From contig NZ_JAHXYZ010000001.1 in NCBI RefSeq assembly GCF_019969685.1, forward strand, positions 1,054,001 to 1,118,000: 64,000 nucleotides of DNA, given 5' to 3'. The DNA comes from Microbacterium sp. EST19A. GTDB taxonomy: Bacteria > Actinomycetota > Actinomycetes > Actinomycetales > Microbacteriaceae. Of this stretch, positions 8,728 to 16,941 are shown piece by piece. The translations under genes and the position numbers were made by a program. Position 1 is the stretch's first letter. Every line of letters starts with the position of its first letter. The notes beneath the pieces were generated by a model, which ran no database searches, was not told where the DNA came from, and was given only the letters and a program-made list of their open reading frames with translations.

Positions 8728-8774
8728 CTGTCGAGAGGTACTCTCTCATTGGCGCGACAGAAAGGTCAAGGGGA

Positions 8775-9995
8775 GTGACAGAAGTCTCGATGGATCTCGG
8801 CACCGGACGCGCGAGCGTCGGCGCCGTCCTCGACTTCGCCTGGGCGGCGGGCGAGTTCACCGCGACCGAGGTCATGGCGGGCACGTCGTTGACGCGCTCC
8901 ACCGCGATCGACGCGATGGACACGCTCCTCGACGCCGAGATGCTGCGCGAGCTCCCCAACGCCCGCGCCGTCGGCAGCTACCGCTCCGGTCGGCCCGCCC
9001 GGCGCTTCAGCCTCTCCCCCGACCTCGGTGTCGTCGTCGGGATCGATGCCGGCGACACGCATCTCGCGGTGACCGTCGCCGATCCGATCGATCAGACTCT
9101 CGTGCATCACCGCGTCGACCTCGATCCGACCCAGACGTCCGAACAGCGCCGCGCGACGATCGTCGACAGCCTGCGTGCCGCACTCGAGGAGGCCGCCGTG
9201 CCTCGCGAGGACGTGCTCGCCCTCTGCGTCGGCGTCGCCGCACCGGTGGATCGCAACGGCGTCTCGCCCCCGCACCCGGACGGCTTCTGGGAACGCACCA
9301 ACCCCGGACTCGCCGACGCCCTGCGCGACTGGGCGCCGGTCGTCGAGATCAAGAACGACGCCCAGCTCGCCGCGATCGCCGAAGGGGCGGTCGGCGCGGC
9401 CGTCGGATGCCGGGACTACGTCGCCCTGCTCGCCAGCGAGCGCTTCGGCGGCGGAGTCGTCGTCGACGGCCACGTGCTGCACGGCGCGCACGGAGGTGTC
9501 GGCGAGGGTGTCGTCTTCGACCACATCGTCGGCGTCGGCTCGGCCTTCGGACTCCCCTACTCGGTGCGCAACCACGCGCAGGCGGCCGTCGACGCGGGAG
9601 AGATCGATCGTGACACCGCGGTCGGACGCATCGTCGCCTCCGGGTACATCGACCCCCGGCTGGTCCTGACCCTCGCCGCGTCGGGCGATGCGGATGCCGT
9701 GCTCGTCACCGACCGCGTCGGCGCCACGGTCGCCCGCGTCGTGGGGGTGCTCGGCAGCATGTACGACCCGGCGCGCGTCATCGTGTGCGGCGCAGTGGCC
9801 GAGAGCGTCGAGCCCGTGCTGGCCGCCGCCCGCCGCGTCCTGCCCGGTGAGCTGCACCTGCCCGCGCCCGAGATCCTCGCCTCAGAGCTCGGCGCCGAGG
9901 TCGTATCCGTCGGCGCTGTCGCCACCGCGCGACGTGCCGCGCGCGAGCAGGCGGTGCCGCGGCTGGCGGAGCAGCGTCTCCGCATGCGCGCCTAG
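8775..9995 (+). CDS. ROK-family transcriptional repressor
   Basis: A 406-residue protein with an N-terminal winged helix (residues about 20-55, FTATEVMAGTSLTRSTAIDAM) and a ROK sugar-sensing domain (VGIDAGDTHLAV, CVGVAAPVD). The cysteine motif CxCGxxGC found in most ROK kinases is absent, which fits a regulator with no kinase activity. It is divergent from the alpha-glucoside transport operon and probably represses it until sugar is present. The GTG at 8775 is chosen; the ATG at 8790 is a possible alternative. Confidence 0.82.
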   Translation: MTEVSMDLGTGRASVGAVLDFAWAAGEFTATEVMAGTSLTRSTAIDAMDTLLDAEMLRELPNARAVGSYRSGRPARRFSLSPDLGVVVGIDAGDTHLAVTVADPIDQTLVHHRVDLDPTQTSEQRRATIVDSLRAALEEAAVPREDVLALCVGVAAPVDRNGVSPPHPDGFWERTNPGLADALRDWAPVVEIKNDAQLAAIAEGAVGAAVGCRDYVALLASERFGGGVVVDGHVLHGAHGGVGEGVVFDHIVGVGSAFGLPYSVRNHAQAAVDAGEIDRDTAVGRIVASGYIDPRLVLTLAASGDADAVLVTDRVGATVARVVGVLGSMYDPARVIVCGAVAESVEPVLAAARRVLPGELHLPAPEILASELGAEVVSVGAVATARRAAREQAVPRLAEQRLRMRA

Positions 9996-10014
9996 CCACG
10001 GCATCCGGCCTCCT

Positions 10015-10176
10015 TCACTTCCAGCCGCGGAGGACCTTCTCCTCGAGGGGGATGTTGCCGCCCCCGCGCCCCTGGTTCGGGTAGCCATCGCCGCCGGCGA
10101 CCTCGCCGAGCTGCTCGTCGGTGAGCTCGGCCGTCTCGTCGGCAGCGGCTTCGGCAGGGATCTTCTTCTCAGACAT
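10015..10176 (-). CDS. Double-glycine leader peptide A (putative secreted or modified peptide precursor)
   Basis: A 53-codon gene preceded by a clear AGAGGAG Shine-Dalgarno. The first 29 residues look like a double-glycine leader: a charged start (MSEKKIPAEAAAD), then ELTDEQLGEVAGG. The presumed core is DGYPNQGRGGGNIPLEEKVLRGWK in two parts, DGYPNQG and the LRGWK end. It has no cysteine. The neighbouring peptide B shares the leader and the G-[YH]-P-x-Q-G...LRG core pattern. Such leaders are cut by C39 peptidase ABC exporters or serve RiPP enzymes; neither is in the window, so function is unknown. Confidence 0.65.
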   Translation of the reverse strand: MSEKKIPAEAAADETAELTDEQLGEVAGGDGYPNQGRGGGNIPLEEKVLRGWK

Positions 10177-10270
10177 GTCGTCTCCTCTGGTGGGCGAGGC
10201 CTCGTGCGCTCGCAGAACAAGTGTGTTCCGCCGGGGAAGGCGCCTCCATAGACGCAGGTCGTCACCTCCG
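10177..10270 (-). repeat. Duplicated upstream block of peptide gene A
   Basis: This 94-base stretch aligns along its length with 10454-10548 upstream of peptide gene B. The best-kept parts are the ribosome-binding site region (GTCTCCTC on the plus strand), GCGAGGCCTC and CTCCATAGACGCAGGTCG. The far end, CACCTCCG, is also kept. It probably holds a promoter or leader-RNA element shared by both peptide genes. Confidence 0.6.
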
Positions 10271-10285
10271 CGGCATCCGCGCGGG

Positions 10286-10453
10286 CTAACTCCCGCCGCG
10301 GAGGGCCCTGTCGATCTCGGCCTTGTCCATGTGCTGTCCCTGAGTCGGATGGCCGATGCCACCGGCGACCGCGGCGAGCTGCTCTTCGGTCAGTTCGGCC
10401 GGCACGGACGCGTCGGCGGCGGCCTCGGCAGGGATCTTCTTCTCGTCGGACAT
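10286..10453 (-). CDS. Double-glycine leader peptide B (putative secreted or modified peptide precursor)
   Basis: A 55-codon gene with a GAGGAG ribosome-binding site. The leader MSDEKKIPAEAAADA...ELTEEQLAAVAGG is nearly the same as in peptide A. The core IGHPTQGQHMDKAEIDRALRGGS keeps G-H-P-T-Q-G and LRG at matching places but is otherwise diverged. The conserved leader, variable core and duplicated promoter block fit a precursor peptide family (bacteriocin, signal or RiPP). No maturation or export gene is adjacent; the PucR gene upstream is probably unrelated but is on the same strand. Confidence 0.65.
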   Translation of the reverse strand: MSDEKKIPAEAAADASVPAELTEEQLAAVAGGIGHPTQGQHMDKAEIDRALRGGS

Positions 10454-10548
10454 CTCGTCTCCTCACACACGCGAGGCCTCATGCGCTCGCCGCACCCAGT
10501 GTGATCCGCTGCCGAGACTCGCTCCATAGACGCAGGTCGCCACCTCCG
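10454..10548 (-). repeat. Duplicated upstream block of peptide gene B
   Basis: This 95-base stretch is the second copy of the block at 10177-10270. On the minus strand both contain GACCTGCGTCTATGGAG and later GCGGA-N-CACACT and GCGAGCGCA. The kept region is larger than a ribosome-binding site needs. A reading frame through it (TCVYG...) has no properly spaced ribosome-binding site, so I treat it as non-coding. Confidence 0.6.
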
Positions 10549-10578
10549 TCTGCCTTCGGCGACTCGGGGCGCGAGCCG

Positions 10579-12087
10579 TCAGCGCACCGCGCGGCACGCG
10601 AGATGGAGCGCCAGACGGACCTCGGGATCGTTCATGTCCACGCCGAGCAGCTCCTGCGCGCGATGGATGCGACTGGCGACGGTGTTGCGGTGCAGACCGA
10701 GTGCGGCGGCGGTCGGGGCGAGCGCCGACTCGTGATCGAGGTACGCCGACAGGGTGGTCAGCAGCTCGCCGCGACCCTCCTGCAACGGCGCGAGGAGCGA
10801 CTGCGCCGCCGGGACGAAGGTGTCGTTGCCGGTCCACGCGAGCAGGAGCCGTTCGAGTCCGAGTCCGTCGACACGGACGAACCAGCTCGTGGTCGAACGG
10901 TTCACGGCGATCTTGGACGCGTCGGACGCCTCGCTCAACGACGTCGTGAGGCCCGCGGAGCCGTTCGCCACCGAGCCGACGCCGGTCGCGACATTGAACG
11001 AGCGCCGGGCGGCCACATGCAGGTCTCGGAGTGACGCCACGTGCTGCTCGATCTGGGGCGGAGCCGGCGGGTCCGTGAACGTCAGCCATCCGGTCACGCC
11101 TCGACCGCTCGTGGTCGCGTGCGAGTCGACGGAGATGCGGCCGAGTTCGCCGATCACGAAGCGGAGGAGCTGGAGGGTGTCGACGCGGGTGCGCCCGATG
11201 ATGCGGAAGCCGAGGTGGTATCCGCTCGTCCGCCATCCGCGCTCGAGCATGCGGCGCTCCACGTCGAGATCCGGGGTGCCGCGTAGATCGACGAAGTCGC
11301 GGAGCACTCCTGACGACACCGAGGCGTCATTGACCTCGTTGACCTCGTCGATGAGGATCCGGGCGGCGACAGCGGGCATCGCCACCTCGGCGGCGACCGC
11401 GAGGGCTGCGACCTGCCGCTCGTCGAGCCCGTCGCCGAAGAACGCGAGCCGCAGACCCTCCCGGCTGGGACTGTCGACACGCACCGAGGCTGCCGAGCCG
11501 CCCGGCACGCGCACGATGTCGAGCCAGGGCCCGAAGTCGATCGACGCGTGCACGTCCGCGGCCAGCGTCCCTCCGGATTCGAGGAGCACCCCTTCGGCAT
11601 CGAGCAGGGCGACCCCGTGCCGCACGCTCGAGGAGAGATGGCGCAGCAGATCGGAGAGGCTGTCGGCGTGATACTCGATCGACTGCGCCACTTTTCGCAC
11701 GTAGTGGAGGGTGAGCGCGTCCCGCGCTTCGACGAGCTGCCAGCACGCCTTCGCGAGCTGGATGGGCTGATCGACGTGCAGCACCGTGAAGCCGAGCCGC
11801 TCCGCGAGCGCTCGGGTGCCCGCACCGAAAGCATCCGCGTGGGGCACGGCGAGGGCACGGAAGCCGCGATCGCGCGTGCGACGGAGGAGCGCATCCTGCT
11901 GCCACGAACGCGCGGGCGGCGATTCCGTGAGCACGACGAGCCGCCCGGCGCCGTCGGACGGGAGCCGTGTCTCGTCCGACTCCACGACGACGCCTGTCCA
12001 CTCGACGTCCTCCGGCCCGGCGATCGCGCGCACGCCGCCGTTCTCGGGGTGAGCGAGCAGAGCACTCAGCAGGAGCGCGTCGGTCAT
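10579..12087 (-). CDS. PucR-family transcriptional regulator
   Basis: A 502-residue regulator. The C-terminal HTH_30 domain is clear (ALAPTAAALGLHRNTVASRI, then HRAQELLGVDMNDPEVRLALHLACR). The N-terminal part (ESPPARSW...FRALAVPHA...RALAERLGFTVLHVD) fits a PucR sensory domain. PucR proteins usually control purine, allantoin or hydantoin catabolism. It is the last gene of an operon with hydantoinase, DUF917 and NCS1 permease genes and overlaps the upstream DUF917 gene by four bases, so it probably senses the pathway's substrate. Confidence 0.82.
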   Translation of the reverse strand: MTDALLLSALLAHPENGGVRAIAGPEDVEWTGVVVESDETRLPSDGAGRLVVLTESPPARSWQQDALLRRTRDRGFRALAVPHADAFGAGTRALAERLGFTVLHVDQPIQLAKACWQLVEARDALTLHYVRKVAQSIEYHADSLSDLLRHLSSSVRHGVALLDAEGVLLESGGTLAADVHASIDFGPWLDIVRVPGGSAASVRVDSPSREGLRLAFFGDGLDERQVAALAVAAEVAMPAVAARILIDEVNEVNDASVSSGVLRDFVDLRGTPDLDVERRMLERGWRTSGYHLGFRIIGRTRVDTLQLLRFVIGELGRISVDSHATTSGRGVTGWLTFTDPPAPPQIEQHVASLRDLHVAARRSFNVATGVGSVANGSAGLTTSLSEASDASKIAVNRSTTSWFVRVDGLGLERLLLAWTGNDTFVPAAQSLLAPLQEGRGELLTTLSAYLDHESALAPTAAALGLHRNTVASRIHRAQELLGVDMNDPEVRLALHLACRAVR

Positions 12088-13121
12088 GTCGGTCCGTCCA
12101 GTTCATCCAGCCCGTAGGCGGAGGGCACCACATGGCGGAGACGCTCGGCGGAGTGCGACCACCACTCCGGGCCGCCGAGGTGCACAACGGCGACGTATCG
12201 CCCCATCGACAGGTGCGGAACCTCGAGGATGTCGCGGGAGATCGCGTCGAGCACGACGACCAGATCAGGCGCCGCGGCCTCGAGCCTTCCGTCGGTCATC
12301 ATCGCGAGGCTCTCCGACCGTGCGACGAGCCTGTGCACCTCGCCGGCACTCCCCTCGATGCCGAAGATCGTCACGTGCGGGTCCCGCTCATCGATCTCGA
12401 TCGCGGTGATGCGCCCCTCGGCGAGCAGCCGTCCGCCCAGCGCCCCCGCGAGATCGCGGAGCGGCCCGGTCTCGGCAGAGAGGAAGGCCGTACCCAGCTT
12501 CAGCGCGTGCGCGGCGTTGCCGACGATCGCGTGCTCGCGCAGGTCTCCGACGGTGAACCCGGCGAAGACCATGCCCCCGGCGCCACCCGCCTGAACCGTC
12601 GCCGCCCGCACGATGCGCTCGACGTCGACCGCGCGGTCGGTGTCGACAAGCGCCACGCCGCCGGCGCCCGTGTCACACGTGACGATGACGTTCGGCACAC
12701 CGTCGACGAGGAGCGACATCTGGTCGAGCGCCGGGACGGCGCGGCCGGTCAGGTCGGCGTCGACGATCATCCGCTCGCCGGCCAGCGTGAAGGAGGCGAG
12801 GCCGTTGAGACCGCCGCCCTCCAGTGAGCAGACGACCGGAACCCGATGGCCCAGCCAGCGCTCCGCCGCGGCGATGAGTCGAGCGAAGGGATCGTCGGCG
12901 ATCAGTCTCTCGCCGAGAAGGATGGTCGATCCGACGAAACCCGCGCCGAGGCAGGGGAGGTCCGGATCGAGGTCGTCGACGTCATACAGGGTGATCGGCC
13001 AGTCCGGGGAATCCCGCAGCACCAGCTCGAGCATCGTCGTTCCTCCGCCGCCGCCGGAACCGAGCAGCGCGAACCCGGTCGCCAGCGCGGGGAGGCTGTC
13101 GAGATCGAGGGTGACCGGCAT
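12084..13121 (-). CDS. DUF917 family protein, divergent copy
   Basis: A 345-residue protein of the DUF917 family (Pfam PF06032, now named after S-methyl-thiohydantoin desulfurase). It keeps the N-terminal glycine run (LLGSGGGGGTTM) and the central SLEGGGLNG and DADLTGRAVP motifs seen in its two neighbours as ECGGINS/DADGMGRAFP and EVGGVNS/DGDGMGRAFP. It is the most diverged of the three. Family knowledge suggests a hydrolase or desulfurase acting on a five-membered ring amide, often beside hydantoinase genes. It is coupled to pucR downstream. Confidence 0.72.
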   Translation of the reverse strand: MPVTLDLDSLPALATGFALLGSGGGGGTTMLELVLRDSPDWPITLYDVDDLDPDLPCLGAGFVGSTILLGERLIADDPFARLIAAAERWLGHRVPVVCSLEGGGLNGLASFTLAGERMIVDADLTGRAVPALDQMSLLVDGVPNVIVTCDTGAGGVALVDTDRAVDVERIVRAATVQAGGAGGMVFAGFTVGDLREHAIVGNAAHALKLGTAFLSAETGPLRDLAGALGGRLLAEGRITAIEIDERDPHVTIFGIEGSAGEVHRLVARSESLAMMTDGRLEAAAPDLVVVLDAISRDILEVPHLSMGRYVAVVHLGGPEWWSHSAERLRHVVPSAYGLDELDGPT

Positions 13122-13130
13122 GGCCTCAGC

Positions 13131-14240
13131 CTAGGCTCGCCGCTCCCCCGCTGTCTCCACCGGCGAGAAGGGCTCGGCCAGCCCGAACGCCGTCGGCCCG
13201 AACGCCTGCAGGGCCTCGGGCGTGCGCATCATCTCCGGGGTCGAGATGCCGAGCACGCGCACCCTCTGCCCATAGCGCAGGCCCTCGGTCGTGATGGGCT
13301 CGGCGGACTCGTGGTCGACCACGCAGATGAGGTCGGGCACGATGGCGACCACCTCGCCGTTGCGGCGCGCGATGAGGTTCTCGTTCTGGAACGAGATCTC
13401 CAGGCGGTCATCACTCGACGGATCGGATGCCGAGACGATGGCGGTCCCTCGCGCGAACCCCTCGGTGGTGCGGCGCTCCACGTCGGTCACCTTCCCGACG
13501 AAAAGCTTGCGCACGTGCGGGTAGAGGGTCGTGGAGAGCGTCTCGGCGATGGCCTCGAAAGGCGACCGATGCGCCTCTCTCGCCAGACGGATCGTCCGCC
13601 CCAGTGCGAGCGCCATCGAGATCGTGCGGGGCACCGCCGTGCGCTTCACATCGGCACCCGACATCGCGTACTCCGCGATGTGCCCGACCCCGCCGAGCCG
13701 GATGGTGATGCCCCGCGCCAGCCATTCCATCTGGCGGTCGTCGTCACCGGTGTCGATGATCACGCGCTCGCCCCGCTCCCCGGCCAGGGCGAGAGGCGAT
13801 CCGTGCACACCGTAGACCGCGAAGGTCTCCATCGAGAGCTCGGGGAACGCGCGCCCCATCCCGTCGGCGTCGACGACGGGAAGGCCCGTCTCGGCGGCGA
13901 CCATGAGCGGGATCATCGAGTTGATGCCTCCGCACTCGATCGGCATCGTCGCGTCCGCCGTCCGCCCGAGGTGCTCCTCGAGCGTGCGCAGGGCGAGTGT
14001 CGCCTCGAAGCCCGCCGGGATCTTCTCGATCATCACGGTGGGCGCCCCCATCTGCGCCGTCGGGATCACGAACATGTCGTCGGTCAGGTCGTCGGGGTCG
14101 AGGATCGTGATCGACCGATCGCCGAGCACCTGCTCGACCAGCATCTTGCCGATGTACGGATCCCCGCCGCCGCCGGTTCCGAGCAGCGTCGCGCCGCGTG
14201 CGAGATCGGGCAGGTCCGCACGTGTCAGCTGCCAGCTCAC
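13131..14240 (-). CDS. DUF917 family protein (S-methyl-thiohydantoin desulfurase-like)
   Basis: A 369-residue DUF917 protein starting at GTG, which overlaps the preceding gene's stop as GTGA. Motifs are LLGTGGGGDPYIGKM at residues 18-32, PTVMIEKIP, ECGGINSMIP, DADGMGRAFPE and a C-terminal GLRYGQRVRVLG. It resembles the next gene upstream closely, implying duplication. The substrate is probably a hydantoin-like or thiohydantoin-like ring imported by the NCS1 permease; this is inference from neighbours. Confidence 0.78.
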   Translation of the reverse strand: MSWQLTRADLPDLARGATLLGTGGGGDPYIGKMLVEQVLGDRSITILDPDDLTDDMFVIPTAQMGAPTVMIEKIPAGFEATLALRTLEEHLGRTADATMPIECGGINSMIPLMVAAETGLPVVDADGMGRAFPELSMETFAVYGVHGSPLALAGERGERVIIDTGDDDRQMEWLARGITIRLGGVGHIAEYAMSGADVKRTAVPRTISMALALGRTIRLAREAHRSPFEAIAETLSTTLYPHVRKLFVGKVTDVERRTTEGFARGTAIVSASDPSSDDRLEISFQNENLIARRNGEVVAIVPDLICVVDHESAEPITTEGLRYGQRVRVLGISTPEMMRTPEALQAFGPTAFGLAEPFSPVETAGERRA

Positions 14241-15331
14241 GCGGCATCCTCCTCGGCGAAGCTCTCGACCCGACCGTCGAAGCGATGCGAGGGGAGGTCG
14301 TACCCGAAGTAGCCCGGACCGACCATCGCCAGCGCGGCAGCGCCGTGCCAGCGCTCGTCGCTTGGCGCGGCGATCACGCGCACGCGCTGACCGTAGCGCA
14401 GCCCCTCCGTCGTGATCGGCTCACCCGAGTCGTGCTCCAGCACGATGATCAGGTCGGGCGTGGTCACGAGGGTCTGCCCGTCGAGCGTCGCGATGAGGTG
14501 CTCGTTCTGGAACGAGAGCTCGAGCGCCGAGTCGGCGCCCTCGATCCTCGCCCTGCCGCGGGCGAAGCCGGTGGTGGTCGCGCGCTCCACATCGACGACC
14601 TTGCCGTCGAAGAGCTCGCGTCCGCCGAGAAGAGCGACCACCTCCGCGACCGGATCCGTCTTGGCCTCCCGCGCGGAATCGATGCCCGCGCCGATCTCAC
14701 GGCACAGCGACAGGGAGTCCGCGACGAGAGCCTCGCGCGCCTGTGCGCCCGACATCCGGAAGCCGGAGATCATCACGGAGCATCCCATCTCCACGCAGGC
14801 GACCCGCGCGATGCGCTCGGTCCAGCTGTTGTCGACGGTGGTCAGCACACCGACGTTGCCCTTCTCGTCGCTGAACGCGAGCGGTGACGCATCGATGCCG
14901 TACAGGGTCGGCAGCACCATCTGGAGCTCGGGGAACGCACGACCCATGCCGTCGCCGTCGATCAGGGGCAGGCCGAGTGCGGCAGCGGCCGCGATCGGGA
15001 TCGTGGAGTTGACGCCGCCGACCTCCGCGCAGGCGATGTGCGTGACGGGTCGGCCGAGCGCCGCGCCCAGGGCCCGCACGGGCGCGGTGACCTCGTCGAG
15101 ACTCGGGAGCTTCTCGACCATGACGGTCGGAGCGCCCATCATGGCCACGGTCAGCACGAGCGCGTCATCCGGCACCTCGTCCAGCGACATGACCGTGACG
15201 TCGCCGTGCAGGCGCAGGGCCTGCGAGGCGAGCAGCGCTCCGATGTACGGGTCGCCGCCACCACCCGTGCCGAGCACGGCGGCACCGCGGGCGAGGCCCG
15301 GGATGAGGTCGGGGGTGATCGTCCAGCTCAT
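14237..15331 (-). CDS. DUF917 family protein (S-methyl-thiohydantoin desulfurase-like)
   Basis: A 364-residue DUF917 protein with VLGTGGGGDPYIGAL, PTVMVEKLP, EVGGVNSTIP, DGDGMGRAFPE and GLRYGQRVRVI motifs. It is a close paralogue of the protein at 13131-14240 (the motifs fall in the same order and spacing). DUF917 proteins commonly pair with a hydantoinase A/oxoprolinase protein, and here the stop of that gene upstream overlaps this start by four bases. The two similar copies may form a hetero-oligomer or handle different substrates. Confidence 0.78.
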   Translation of the reverse strand: MSWTITPDLIPGLARGAAVLGTGGGGDPYIGALLASQALRLHGDVTVMSLDEVPDDALVLTVAMMGAPTVMVEKLPSLDEVTAPVRALGAALGRPVTHIACAEVGGVNSTIPIAAAAALGLPLIDGDGMGRAFPELQMVLPTLYGIDASPLAFSDEKGNVGVLTTVDNSWTERIARVACVEMGCSVMISGFRMSGAQAREALVADSLSLCREIGAGIDSAREAKTDPVAEVVALLGGRELFDGKVVDVERATTTGFARGRARIEGADSALELSFQNEHLIATLDGQTLVTTPDLIIVLEHDSGEPITTEGLRYGQRVRVIAAPSDERWHGAAALAMVGPGYFGYDLPSHRFDGRVESFAEEDAA

Positions 15332-16881
15332 CGCACACCGCCCATGTCGAGATCGCCGACGGCCTTGACCCGGATGCGGGTGGCGTTGCCGGGGAGATAC
15401 GGGATCGGGACCTCGTCGAAGTCGACGATGTCGACCGAGGCGGGGAACGCACCGGCGGCGATGGCCTTGTCGACGGCCTCCGCACGCACCGCGGCGATCG
15501 CCTCCTCCCGGCGACCGGGCTCGATCGCGTAGACCTTGTCGATCTCGCCGCCGACCTGAGCGATGGAGGCGCCGATCGCGTTCGCGACCGCGTAGTTCTC
15601 GGGGCGCTGTGCGGCACCGAAGATCGGGAGCTCCCCGGAGACGAGGATCGATCCGCCGCCGACGGCCACCACCGGGATCGGTTCGGGCGAGGTGCGCATG
15701 CGGTCCACCGCCTCAGCGACCCGCTCGCCGATCCGTTCGAGCACCCGCTCGACGAACGCGCGATCGAGGTGAGCGACCTTCGAGGCGTCGCCGATGTCGG
15801 CCCGGCCGGCTGCGACCGCGATGTCGGTCGCGGTGAGCGTCGACCCGCCGAACACGAGCGCCTCGGTCGTGAGCCGGTAGCCCACCGATTCGGGACCGAC
15901 CTCGCCGGTCTCCTCGTTCACGATGGACCCGCCGCCGATTCCGATCGACAGCACATCCGGCATCCGGAAGTTCGTGCGGATGCCGGCCACCTTCACCTCG
16001 TTCGCCGTCTCCCGGGGGAAGCCGTTGATGAGCAGTCCGATGTCGGTGGTGGTGCCGCCGATGTCGACGACGGCGCACGTCGCGAGACCGCTGGTCAGGG
16101 CGGCGCCGCGCATCGAGTTCGTCGGGCCCGACGCGAAGGTCGCCACGGGGTACAGACGCACGTAGTCCTCGTCCATGAGCGTGCCGTCGTTCTGGCTGAG
16201 GAAGATCGGCGCCTGGATGCCCTGCTTGCGCACGGCGGCGGTCAGCCCGTCGACGATCTCCGACGCGAGCTCGCGCAGCGCGGCGTTGATGATCGTCGCG
16301 TTCTCCCGTTCGAGCAGCCCGATCCGGCCGATCTCATGCGAGAGGGAGATCGCCACGTCATCGCCGAGCTCCTCGGCGATGATCCGCGCGGCCTCGACCT
16401 CGAGATCGTGGTTGACCGGGCTGAAGACCGAGGAGATCGCGACCGAGCGGATGCCGTTGGCACGCATGTCGGCGGCGTGCTCGCGGAGTTCGTCCGGATC
16501 GAGCGGAGAGATCGGCCGCCCGTCGAACTCGTAGCCGCCGTGGGCGAGGTAGCTCCGGCCCTGGATCGCCTCGACGAGCCCGGCGGGCCAGTCGACGAGC
16601 GGTGGGAGGGCCTTCGTGGCGGGCAGCCCGAGACGCAGCGCCGCGGTCGGTGCGAGGCGCTTGGCCTCGACCAGGGCGTTGATGAAGTGCGTCGTGCCGA
16701 TCATCACGGCGGAGATGTTCTCCCCGTCGAAGTGGTGGCCGGAGCGCAGGGCGTCGATCGCCTGGACGATGCCGGTCGTCACGTCCTCCGTGGTCGCGTG
16801 CTTCACCGCCGCGAGGGTGCGCGTGCCGTCCATGAGGACGGCATCGGTGTTGGTTCCGCCGACATCGATTCCGATGTGCAT
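15328..16881 (-). CDS. Hydantoinase/oxoprolinase family protein (HyuA type)
   Basis: A 517-residue protein with the N-terminal hydantoinase/oxoprolinase fold: IGIDVGGTNTDAVLMDG at the start, MIGTTHFINAL, and the second ATP-binding part with VDIGGTTTDIGLL and GIGGGSIV. ATP-dependent members open hydantoin or 5-oxoproline rings. It is shorter than full HyuA (about 700 residues) but matches the length of family members that travel with DUF917 proteins. It is followed by three DUF917 genes and a PucR regulator and preceded by a permease. Confidence 0.82.
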   Translation of the reverse strand: MHIGIDVGGTNTDAVLMDGTRTLAAVKHATTEDVTTGIVQAIDALRSGHHFDGENISAVMIGTTHFINALVEAKRLAPTAALRLGLPATKALPPLVDWPAGLVEAIQGRSYLAHGGYEFDGRPISPLDPDELREHAADMRANGIRSVAISSVFSPVNHDLEVEAARIIAEELGDDVAISLSHEIGRIGLLERENATIINAALRELASEIVDGLTAAVRKQGIQAPIFLSQNDGTLMDEDYVRLYPVATFASGPTNSMRGAALTSGLATCAVVDIGGTTTDIGLLINGFPRETANEVKVAGIRTNFRMPDVLSIGIGGGSIVNEETGEVGPESVGYRLTTEALVFGGSTLTATDIAVAAGRADIGDASKVAHLDRAFVERVLERIGERVAEAVDRMRTSPEPIPVVAVGGGSILVSGELPIFGAAQRPENYAVANAIGASIAQVGGEIDKVYAIEPGRREEAIAAVRAEAVDKAIAAGAFPASVDIVDFDEVPIPYLPGNATRIRVKAVGDLDMGGVR

Positions 16882-16941
16882 GTGGGTGGTTCTCTTTCTG
16901 TTGCTTCTGCTGCTGGTGTTGCGGGAGTCCTGTTGCGGGAG

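Noticed and set aside
10454-10548. Short frame giving TCVYG...GSGSHW as a third peptide
   Set aside because: Its possible GTG start has GGAGG directly against it with no spacing, and the second copy lacks a matching stop, so DNA-level conservation is the better reading.
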